NCBI GenBank assembly: GCA_946625715.1
Contig: CAMOTK010000016.1
Coordinates: 1 to 16,526 of the forward strand
Direction of reading: 5' to 3'
Source of the DNA: an uncultured Prevotella sp.
Lineage (GTDB): Bacteria; Bacteroidota; Bacteroidia; Bacteroidales; Bacteroidaceae
DNA length: 16,526 bases
The notes beneath the pieces are model-generated. The model saw only the letters and a program-made list of their open reading frames with translations, was not told where the DNA came from and ran no database searches. Shown piece after piece: positions 8,099 through 14,950 of this stretch. Each line of letters begins with the position of its first letter. Within the stretch, counting starts at the first letter, position 1. Both the position numbers and the translations under genes were made by a program.

Positions 8099-10846
8099 TT
8101 AACGGTTGTCTATACGTGGGAGCGTCATCGTAAACTCGGTGAATTCGTCCTTGACAGACTTTACACTGATGTCGCCTCCGTGGTTCTGTATGATTTCGCG
8201 GCTCAGGTAGAGGCCTACGCCAGCCGCTTCGCCAGTGGTCTTCGTGGTGAAGAAGGGGTCGAACACCTTGCTGAGTATCTTTTCCTCGATGCCGATGCCG
8301 TTGTCGTGAATCTTGATGACGTAGTGCCCGTCGACGATGGCGGCCGAAAGCGAAACGGCTGGTTGGAAGGCGCCCTTCTGCGCTTTCTTCACTACGGCAT
8401 AGATGGCGTTGCCCAGTAGGCTCATGATGGTCTTGCTGAGCATGTCGGGATTGCCGTTCATGGGCATGGCCTCACTGGGCAGCGTGAACGTTGTCTGGAT
8501 GTGGTGCTGCTCTTTCTCCTTGGCAAAGTAGTTGTTCAGCATCTCCTCGTTCTGCTGCAACACAGGCAGCAGGTCCATGTCGACGTAGCCGCCCGTGCGG
8601 TCTTTCAGCATCTCTTCCATAGCCTTCAGCGTGCGCGTGGTGTTCTGTCCGTACTGGTCCACGTTCTGCAGGTTCTCTGTGAGCATGTCGAGCAGGTCGA
8701 GCGTGTCGGCATAGTCGTCCTCGTCGAAGCTTTCTTTGTTGTGGTCAATATTCTCCTTGAGGTCTTTCAGCAGGTCGTTCGACATCTTGGAGAAGTTGAT
8801 GATATAGTTCATGGGGTTCAGGATGCGGTCGATGAGGCCTTCGGTCAGCTTACCCACCGAAGCCATCTTTTCCTGGCGAATCAGTTCGTGCTGTGCGTTG
8901 CGCAGGTCGGCGGTGCGCTCTTCTACAATCTTCTCCAGCTTAATCTTGTCTTTCTCCAACCGTTTCAGGCGGTAGCGGAGCAGCAGGTAGACGATATAGG
9001 CCACCCCAATGAGATAGAGCACCACCATGTACCAGCGCATGTAGAGCGGATAGGCGATGCTGAAGTCGACTGACGCCACGTCGGAAAATTCGCCATTGGC
9101 CAACTTTGCCTGCACGCTGAGGGTAAACGAGCCGTAGGGCAGGTTCAGGAACTCAACATCCTTCTTCTCCGTCCAGGCACTCCATCTGTTGTTGTTCAAA
9201 CGGTAGCGATAGAGGGTTGTTCCAGAGAGCCCTGCATAGTCGAGGGTGTAATAGAAGTGCAGATGGCGTTCGTTGCTGCCCAGCTTTTGCAGCTCTTTGG
9301 GCATTTTGCCATAGCCGCCCCATAAGACGCTGTCGTTGCCCATGACGATAGACGTGAAGCGCACATTGCGGCTGTCGCTGAGTGTGGCGATTCTGTGCTT
9401 CTCGGTGTCGATAATCACCAAGGTCTCGTCGCCGCCAATCCAAACCTGTCCTTCATTGCGGTACTTGGCCGTTATCTCTAAGTCGCTGAAGGGCATGAGC
9501 AGATGGCGCGGCAGATTGGCCAGAGGGTCGTAGGTGGGCGTCTGATAATCAGCACTGTTTCCGTCGGCATCGGCCGTGAGCGGCTCACCTGAAGCAATGG
9601 TGATGCGCCTTTTCTCGCCGTGAACATTCTGAATCAAGAGTCGGCCGCGACTGTCTGTCGTGATATCCGTCACCATGGGCAGGTCGGCTATTTTCTTCGC
9701 CAGACCGCCTTCGTAGCAGTAGACGCCGTCGGCCTCGCCGGCATAGACCTTGTTGCCGTCTACCAGCATGGCCGTTGTGGCATTTGCCGTCATGCTGCTG
9801 ACGCTGCCGTCGTTGCCAATTCTGAAGATGCCGCTCGACGTTGCGGCGAGCAGTCCGTTGTTGCTGTGGCAGAGTTTCCAGCAAATGTTGTTGATGACGT
9901 CGATGCGCTTGCAGTGGCGATTGGCAATCACATACAGGCCGTTGGTGGTGCCCACATAGGTCTTGTTGTTGAACGTCATGATGGCATGAACCTCGCCGGC
10001 AAGACCGTCCTTGGTCAGGATATAGCTATACACCGAAGGCAGTTCGATAGAGAATATGCCGTGGCCGGTGGCGCCCCACAGCAAGCCATGTCCGTCGTAG
10101 ACCACATAGGCCACCTGGTTGGAGCAGAGACCGTTTTCCTCGGTGATGGCATACAGCTCTTTGCCTTGGCTGTCGGTGATGATGAGGCCATTGTTCTTCT
10201 TGACGTTCACCTTCAGTCCGCCGTCCAGTTCCTCCGTCTGAGTGATGTCCTCAAGGATGGTCACTTTGCCGGCGTTCTTCAGGTCGTCGAGCGAAATGAT
10301 TTCCGACTCCACGCTCTGGCTGAACTTGTTGTCGGTTAGTTTTTTCTTGGTCAGAGTGGTGCCCACTTCGTACATGTAGTTGTCAGAGGCAATGAACTTC
10401 ACCTTGCCCTCATCCTCGAAGATTTCCATCACTTCGCCCTTGAAAAAGCCTTTCTTGCCCATCGGCTGCATGTACAGTTCGCCGTTGGGCTTCGTCTTCA
10501 GACGGGCGAAGAAGTTGTAGCCGCCCACCCAGACGGTGTTCTTGCTGTCGCGGTAGACCACCGTGACGCGATTGATTTCGGGCGTGTGGAGTATGCGCCA
10601 CTGCGAACGGTCGTAGTAGAGCAGTCCTTCGAAGTTGGCCACAAAGATGGTGCCGTCTTCGCCCAACTCGATGTCGTAGTTGCGGTTGTGCCCGCCATAT
10701 TCGGCTGCAGTATAATTGCGTATGAGGGGCAGACCTTGTGCATGACCATTGAGCAATGACAGCGGACCATTGAGAAGAGCGATGCACATCAGAAGCTTGA
10801 GCAGCATCCGACAGTAGCCTTTTCGAAGTAAATGCAGACTAATCAT
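8099..10846 (-). CDS. Propeller / Y_Y_Y-type membrane sensor kinase lacking the phospho-acceptor His
   Basis: About 915 residues (numbered here from the in-frame TTG at 10855, three codons upstream of the chosen ATG). An N-terminal signal or anchor ends near HAQG at 38-41. A periplasmic beta-propeller fills about 42-530, with blade-like repeats such as LLWGATGHGIFSI and YVGTTNGLYVI. A Y_Y_Y domain lies at about 537-602, one membrane helix at about 608-627 and a coiled coil at 628-665. The dimerisation helix reads KLTEGLIDRILNPMNYI: Asp676-Arg677 stand where His-Glu belongs. The ATPase domain looks intact (LLGNAIYAV near 813, IHDNGIGIEE at 849-858, GVGLYLSREI at 879-888). There is no receiver or AraC domain, so it is not a classical hybrid HTCS. 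Met17 (10807) is an alternative start with a tidier signal peptide. It begins 12 bp after the propeller gene's stop. Confidence 0.9.
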   Translation of the reverse strand: MISLHLLRKGYCRMLLKLLMCIALLNGPLSLLNGHAQGLPLIRNYTAAEYGGHNRNYDIELGEDGTIFVANFEGLLYYDRSQWRILHTPEINRVTVVYRDSKNTVWVGGYNFFARLKTKPNGELYMQPMGKKGFFKGEVMEIFEDEGKVKFIASDNYMYEVGTTLTKKKLTDNKFSQSVESEIISLDDLKNAGKVTILEDITQTEELDGGLKVNVKKNNGLIITDSQGKELYAITEENGLCSNQVAYVVYDGHGLLWGATGHGIFSIELPSVYSYILTKDGLAGEVHAIMTFNNKTYVGTTNGLYVIANRHCKRIDVINNICWKLCHSNNGLLAATSSGIFRIGNDGSVSSMTANATTAMLVDGNKVYAGEADGVYCYEGGLAKKIADLPMVTDITTDSRGRLLIQNVHGEKRRITIASGEPLTADADGNSADYQTPTYDPLANLPRHLLMPFSDLEITAKYRNEGQVWIGGDETLVIIDTEKHRIATLSDSRNVRFTSIVMGNDSVLWGGYGKMPKELQKLGSNERHLHFYYTLDYAGLSGTTLYRYRLNNNRWSAWTEKKDVEFLNLPYGSFTLSVQAKLANGEFSDVASVDFSIAYPLYMRWYMVVLYLIGVAYIVYLLLRYRLKRLEKDKIKLEKIVEERTADLRNAQHELIRQEKMASVGKLTEGLIDRILNPMNYIINFSKMSNDLLKDLKENIDHNKESFDEDDYADTLDLLDMLTENLQNVDQYGQNTTRTLKAMEEMLKDRTGGYVDMDLLPVLQQNEEMLNNYFAKEKEQHHIQTTFTLPSEAMPMNGNPDMLSKTIMSLLGNAIYAVVKKAQKGAFQPAVSLSAAIVDGHYVIKIHDNGIGIEEKILSKVFDPFFTTKTTGEAAGVGLYLSREIIQNHGGDISVKSVKDEFTEFTMTLPRIDNR

Positions 10847-10881
10847 AATTCTCAATTCTCAATTCTCAATTATCAATTTTC
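10847..10881. repeat. Five 7-bp tandem repeats across a stop/start junction
   Basis: Five back-to-back heptamers on the plus strand: AATTCTC three times, then AATTATC and AATTTTC. They cover the last codons and the TGA of the coiled-coil propeller gene (10859-10861) and run to the base before the ATG of the sensor gene (10846). A single AATTATC copy abuts the ATG of the histidine kinase at 8080-8086. The period of 7 is not a multiple of 3, so a change in copy number would alter the upstream C-terminus and the stop-to-start spacing. Confidence 0.8.
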
Positions 10882-12424
10882 TATACGGAATGCCCTTGCC
10901 CACGTAGTAGCTCCATTCCTCTTGGGTGAAGTTGCGCTTCACGTTCTGTCGCAGGCGCTCCACGATTTTGGGCATCGAGATGAGGTATTCGGTGATGACG
11001 CCGTTTTGCTCGCCTGTCCAGATGTAGTTCTTGTCGGAACTCAAGGTGAAGTCGGTCAGCCAGCTGTTGGCCTGAAACATGGTGATGGGCTTAATCTGCG
11101 AGTCGTTGACGTTCCAGAACAGCAGCTTGCCATCGTAGCTCGACGAGTAGAGACGCAGTCCGTCGAACTTGAGCTTGGTGATTTGCGAGAGATGGCCTAC
11201 GAGCTTGTGGCTCTTGCCCTTGCGGTCGGTCATCCAGATGGTGCCATCGGCCATGCCGTAGGCAGCCAAGCCTTCGTTTCTCGACGAAGCATAAGCCAAT
11301 ACCTGTCCCTTGAACGGCACCTGCTGGTTGCCAATGTCGTCGAGGCTCTTGACGAGATGCATCTGTCCGCGGTTGTCGAAGAGCAGGGGCTTGCCGTCTT
11401 GTCGGCCGGCAGCCAGCACTTTGTAGCCGAGGTGGCGTGTGCCCACAATCTTGTCGTTGGCCACGTTGAGCATGGCCACGCTGTTCTCGCCAATGATGAG
11501 CAGCTGCTGGCCGTCGTTCATGTACTCTAAGTTGAAGGGTTTGGCAAAGTTCTCCAGATACAGCACGCGCACTTGGTCCTTCTCGGTAATCACCAAGTGG
11601 CCGGTGTGGCTGATGCTGTAGCCCTTGCCGTTTGGAGCGACATAGGCGTCGCGGAAGCAGTAGTGCTTGTCGCTCATGAGGCGCGTTGTCTGCAGTCGGC
11701 CGTTTTTCAGCTTGTGTGTGAAAATCTCACCATAGGTGCTCACCGTGAGCAGCTGACCGTCTTTCGGCGAGATGCCGATGCACTGTATGCTGCCATTGTG
11801 TACGGCGTGGTTGCGGCGACTGCCGGCCGACTGCGTCAGTGCCTGGAGCACAGCCGGGTTGTAGAGGTCGCCGCCATAGTTGTTGGTGTAGAGGTAGGCG
11901 GCGTAGGCCAGCATGTTGCCCAGACTCTTGTCGCCCGTCTGGTAGATGGCATACGACTGTGTGCCGAGCGTACGTCCCAGCGACAGATAGTTCAGCGTGT
12001 CGGCCACCAGCTTGGCGTGCTCGGCCTGTCGGCGCTGCACGTCGGCTTCCTGGCGCTGCTGCTCGGCCATCTGGTAGGCGTTCATGGCCTCGTTGGCCGA
12101 CACCTCGGCAATGCCGCGTGCCTCGATGGCCTTGCGGCGCTCCTCTTCCGAGCGTAGCGTCATCTCCTGTGCAATCTCCGACTGCTTGATGGCTTCGCGG
12201 CTGCGCTCCTCAGAGAGTATCTGCTGGCCGTAGGCTATCTCTTCCATCTGCTTGCTCACGCGGCGGTCTACTTCCGAGTGCTTCTCGTTCAGGCGCAGCG
12301 TGTCGATTTGCGCTTCCAGTTCGCTGATGCGCTTGCTGTTGCTTTGGCGCATGAACAGGGCTCCAGCCACTGTTGCCAACAGCAGGAGTCCCAAGCAGCC
12401 TATGATGATATTTTGCTTCTTCAT
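10859..12424 (-). CDS. Membrane-anchored coiled-coil protein with C-terminal WD40-like propeller
   Basis: A 521-residue protein of unknown function. One membrane helix at about 6-25 anchors it, with KK before it. A long charged coiled coil fills 30-145, rich in Glu, Gln, Arg and Ala. A linker (LGTQSYAIYQTGDKSLGNML to NNYGGDLYNPAVLQALTQ, 153-198) and a WD40-like propeller from about 208 to 485 follow, with blades such as LLTVSTYGEIFTHKL and RLYSSSYDGKLLFWNV. The tail FTQEEWSYYVGKGIPY at 499-514 resembles the end of Bacteroidetes STAND-ATPase/WD40 proteins, but the ATPase module is missing. The ATG follows the stop of the response regulator gene with no gap (TAAATG), so the two should be made together. 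Topology (propeller inside or outside) is not certain. A scaffold role is inference. Confidence 0.8.
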   Translation of the reverse strand: MKKQNIIIGCLGLLLLATVAGALFMRQSNSKRISELEAQIDTLRLNEKHSEVDRRVSKQMEEIAYGQQILSEERSREAIKQSEIAQEMTLRSEEERRKAIEARGIAEVSANEAMNAYQMAEQQRQEADVQRRQAEHAKLVADTLNYLSLGRTLGTQSYAIYQTGDKSLGNMLAYAAYLYTNNYGGDLYNPAVLQALTQSAGSRRNHAVHNGSIQCIGISPKDGQLLTVSTYGEIFTHKLKNGRLQTTRLMSDKHYCFRDAYVAPNGKGYSISHTGHLVITEKDQVRVLYLENFAKPFNLEYMNDGQQLLIIGENSVAMLNVANDKIVGTRHLGYKVLAAGRQDGKPLLFDNRGQMHLVKSLDDIGNQQVPFKGQVLAYASSRNEGLAAYGMADGTIWMTDRKGKSHKLVGHLSQITKLKFDGLRLYSSSYDGKLLFWNVNDSQIKPITMFQANSWLTDFTLSSDKNYIWTGEQNGVITEYLISMPKIVERLRQNVKRNFTQEEWSYYVGKGIPYRKLIIEN

Positions 12425-13591
12425 TTACTTTCTCTTCAGCACCAGCATTGTGATGTCGTCGCTCTGTTCAGCATCTTCTACGAAAGTGGTAATGTCGGCC
12501 TTGACGCTCTCGATAATCTTCTGGCAGTCGGCGGCAGCCAGCTGTCCGAGAATGTTGTCAAGACGGTTTCCGCCATATTCTTCAAAAGTCGGGCTCATGG
12601 CTTCGGTCACGCCGTCGGTGAACATCACCAGCGTGTCGCCGTGCTCCAGCTGCAGCGTGTTCTCCTTGTACTCCAAGTCTTCGAAGGCACCAATGATGAT
12701 GTTCCCCGACATGGGCAGCTCCTCGACGGTGCCGTTGGCTTTCAGCAGGTGGGGAGGGTTGTGGCCCGCATTGCAGTAGGTGACGACGCCTGTCTTTGTG
12801 TTGTAGATGGCATAGAAGGCCGTGAGGAACATGCCGTCGATGGAGTAGGCGGCCAACAGACGGTTGGAGCTGGTGATACATTCGGCTGTGCTGACGCCCG
12901 ACGCGCCTTTCGACCGGATGATGGTGCGGCTGACGGCCATGAACAGTGCTGCGGGTATGCCCTTGCCGCACACGTCGGCTATCACCAGTGCAATGTGGTC
13001 GTCGTCGATGCGGAAGAAGTCGTAGAAGTCGCCGCCGATGTCCTTGGCGGCTTGCATCGTGGCGTAGATGTCCAGTTTGTCGCTGTCTTCGGGGAACGGG
13101 GGGAACACCTGCGGCAGAATGTACTGCTGGATGTCGCGGGCCGTGGTCAGGTCCTTCTTCAGCGACTCCAGCTGCGAGTGCTCCTTCTGCGATTCGTGCA
13201 CGAACTTGATTTGCTCGATGGCCTTCTCGATGGTCACGTTCAGGTCGTCCATGTCGATGGGCTTCGTGGCAAAGTCGAAGGCGCCGTTGTTCATAGCCTG
13301 GCGAATGTTCTTCATGTCGCCGTAGGCGCTCACCATGATGACGCGCAGCGCCGGATTGCGCATTTCGTTGACTTTGGCCAACAGCGTCAGGCCGTCCATC
13401 TCAGGCATGTTGATGTCGGAGAGGATAATCTCGATGTCGGGGTTCTGGTATAAGATGGCGAGTGCTTCCAGGCCGTTGTGGGCAAAGTAGAACTCGTATT
13501 CGCCGTTTCTGATTTTACGGCGGAAGTACTGTTTCATCAGCAACTCCAAAGGTGCCTCGTCGTCGACGCTCAGTATTTTTATTGCAGCCAT
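12425..13591 (-). CDS. Response regulator with PP2C/SpoIIE-type Ser/Thr phosphatase output
   Basis: A 388-residue cytoplasmic RsbU-like regulator. The receiver domain covers 1-125: acidic pair Asp10/Asp11, phospho-acceptor Asp59 in LSDINMPEMDG, Ser88 and Lys110 at the usual switch positions. A helical coiled linker spans 126-160. The PPM phosphatase domain covers 165-388, with DIGGDFYDFF at 184-193, IADVCGKGIPAALFM at 204-218, CNAGHNPP at 273-280, FTDGVTEAM at 324-332 and SDDITMLVLKRK at the end. The metal-binding Asp residues are present, so it should be an active phosphatase that is switched by phosphorylation. Relatives dephosphorylate STAS anti-sigma antagonists, but no STAS or anti-sigma gene is in the window, so the target is unknown. 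It is first in the leftward operon, downstream of a good Bacteroidetes promoter element. Confidence 0.94.
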   Translation of the reverse strand: MAAIKILSVDDEAPLELLMKQYFRRKIRNGEYEFYFAHNGLEALAILYQNPDIEIILSDINMPEMDGLTLLAKVNEMRNPALRVIMVSAYGDMKNIRQAMNNGAFDFATKPIDMDDLNVTIEKAIEQIKFVHESQKEHSQLESLKKDLTTARDIQQYILPQVFPPFPEDSDKLDIYATMQAAKDIGGDFYDFFRIDDDHIALVIADVCGKGIPAALFMAVSRTIIRSKGASGVSTAECITSSNRLLAAYSIDGMFLTAFYAIYNTKTGVVTYCNAGHNPPHLLKANGTVEELPMSGNIIIGAFEDLEYKENTLQLEHGDTLVMFTDGVTEAMSPTFEEYGGNRLDNILGQLAAADCQKIIESVKADITTFVEDAEQSDDITMLVLKRK

Positions 13592-13623
13592 AATATTTTT
13601 TTAGTTATTCATTCACTTGCGTG

Positions 13624-13649
13624 CAAAGGTAACAATTTTTATCGACAAA
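13624..13649 (-). promoter_or_regulatory. Promoter for the leftward signalling operon
   Basis: Read on the minus strand, TACCTTTG at 13631-13624 matches the Bacteroidetes -7 consensus TAnnTTTG exactly, in the context TTACCTTTGCAC that is typical of these genomes. A TTTG lies at 13649-13646, but its 14-bp distance is shorter than the usual spacing to a -33 box, so that part is weak. The start codon of the response regulator is 32 bp downstream. Confidence 0.7.
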
Positions 13650-13737
13650 GTAGGCGGTAGAGCCATTTTTTTTCGTGTTTTTACATTATTATTATATTTA
13701 GGCAGATTGTTGGGGAGCGTTTTTGAAAAATAATTAT

Positions 13738-13745
13738 TACCTTTG
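13738..13745 (+). promoter_or_regulatory. Promoter -7 element for the SGNH hydrolase gene
   Basis: TACCTTTG matches the Bacteroidetes -7 consensus exactly and sits 25 bp before the ATG at 13771. Upstream TTTG (13722-13725) and TTG (13710-13712) are both at unusual spacing, so the -33 box is not settled. With the minus-strand element it makes a 179-bp divergent promoter region (13592-13770), AT-rich, in which I see no other gene. Confidence 0.65.
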
Positions 13746-13770
13746 TAGCCCGTAAAATCATGATTTGTCA

Positions 13771-14919
13771 ATGACTAAAGAACCTACCAAATGGGTGGCT
13801 TGCTGGGGCAACGCCACATCCATCACCGACCGTCGCGAGGCCGTCTATGCCAAAGACCTCACCTTGCGCTATCCCATCCGCATGTGTTTCAGCGGCAGCA
13901 TGCTCCGCTTCCGCTTCTCCAACCTTACAGGCACCGAGCCCGTCACGCTCAGCAAGGTGTTTGTGGGCCATACGCCCATCACCTTCGCTGGCGAGCAGGG
14001 CGTCTGCCTCATGCCCGGCACTGAGACCGAGAGCGATGCCATTGCCTATAGCGTGGGGCGCGGCGACACCATCGAGGTGAGCTTCTACCTGAAGGACTAC
14101 ACGCAGATGAACAGCGGCACGCTCGTCACAGGGCCCCTCTCGAAGGGCTATTATGCCTACGGCGACTATGCCGAGGCCGACGAGTTGCCCCTCGACCTGA
14201 GCCGACACACCAACTGGTTCTATTTCCTCAACACCATCGATGTGCTCACCTCGGCCGACAATCACGCCGTGGTGTGCTACGGCGACTCCATCACCGCCCA
14301 GGCCTGGCCCGACTTTATGGCCCAGCAGGCCTTCGGCTCCAATGTTTCCATCGTCCGTCGCGCCGTCAGTGGCACGCGCATCCTGCGCCAGTACGACTGC
14401 ATCACCTATCAGGCTTATGGTTTGAAAGGCGCCACACGCTTCCCCATCGAGATGCGCGTGGCCGGTGCCACCGACGTCATCATCCAGCACGGCATCAACG
14501 ACATCATCCACCCCGTGGGCACCGACGTCAATCCCTTCCGCCCATGGAGCGACCTGCCTACCGTCGAGGACCTGCAGCGTGGGGTAGAGGACATCTACGT
14601 CAAGCCGGCCAAGGCCCAAGGCCTGCGCGTGTGGAGCGGCACGCTGCTGCCCATCTACGGCTGGCGCACCTACAACGAAGAGCGCGAACAGATGCGGCAG
14701 GCCTTCAACCAGTGGCTGCGCACGTCGCCCATCTTCGACGGATGCGTCGACTTCGATGCCGCCGTGCGCAGCGTGACCAACCCGAAGGCTTTTGCCGACG
14801 GCTTCGACAGCGGCGACCACCTGCACCCCAGCAATCGGGCCTACGAGGCCATGGCGCATGCGGCCATCCACAAGCTGGTGCGCTCCACGCCTCGCTACGA
14901 CCACGAAGAGCAATTCTAA
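13771..14919 (+). CDS. SGNH/GDSL-family hydrolase, no signal peptide
   Basis: A 382-residue hydrolase, probably an esterase that removes acyl groups from sugars or similar substrates. The N-terminal part (about 1-160) looks beta-rich, like the jelly-roll domain before some carbohydrate esterase catalytic domains. The SGNH domain follows: block I CYGDSITAQAW at 169-179 (Ser173), block II Gly201 in AVSGTRIL, block III IQHGINDI at 238-245 (Asn243), block V SGDHLHPSNRAYEAM at 347-361 (Asp349, His352). All four blocks are present. The N-terminus MTKEPTKWVACWGN has no signal peptide, so it is predicted to be cytoplasmic. I chose the ATG at 13771; the frame opens two codons earlier at a TTG. It runs divergently from the signalling operon and 31 bp ahead of the deiminase gene. 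Confidence 0.9.
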   Translation: MTKEPTKWVACWGNATSITDRREAVYAKDLTLRYPIRMCFSGSMLRFRFSNLTGTEPVTLSKVFVGHTPITFAGEQGVCLMPGTETESDAIAYSVGRGDTIEVSFYLKDYTQMNSGTLVTGPLSKGYYAYGDYAEADELPLDLSRHTNWFYFLNTIDVLTSADNHAVVCYGDSITAQAWPDFMAQQAFGSNVSIVRRAVSGTRILRQYDCITYQAYGLKGATRFPIEMRVAGATDVIIQHGINDIIHPVGTDVNPFRPWSDLPTVEDLQRGVEDIYVKPAKAQGLRVWSGTLLPIYGWRTYNEEREQMRQAFNQWLRTSPIFDGCVDFDAAVRSVTNPKAFADGFDSGDHLHPSNRAYEAMAHAAIHKLVRSTPRYDHEEQF

Positions 14920-14925
14920 CCTTTG
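14917..14925 (+). promoter_or_regulatory. Possible promoter element before the arginine deiminase gene
   Basis: TAACCTTTG starts at the stop codon of the hydrolase gene and resembles the -7 box TAnnTTTG with one extra base. It lies 25 bp before the deiminase ATG, the same distance as the proven-looking element before the hydrolase. The evidence is weak, and the two genes may simply be co-transcribed. Confidence 0.3.
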
Positions 14926-14950
14926 TACAATCAAAACAAAAAACGTAAAA

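Noticed and set aside
8099..10846. Classical hybrid two-component system (HTCS)
   Set aside because: Propeller and Y_Y_Y are present, but the protein ends after the ATPase domain with no receiver or AraC domain, and the acceptor His is missing.
12278..13453. Plus-strand frame of 391 codons
   Set aside because: Antisense to the PP2C response regulator; Val- and His-rich composition typical of a shadow of a GC-rich gene.
13768..14934. Minus-strand frame of 388 codons across the SGNH gene
   Set aside because: The plus strand has all four SGNH blocks; the minus frame has none of any family.
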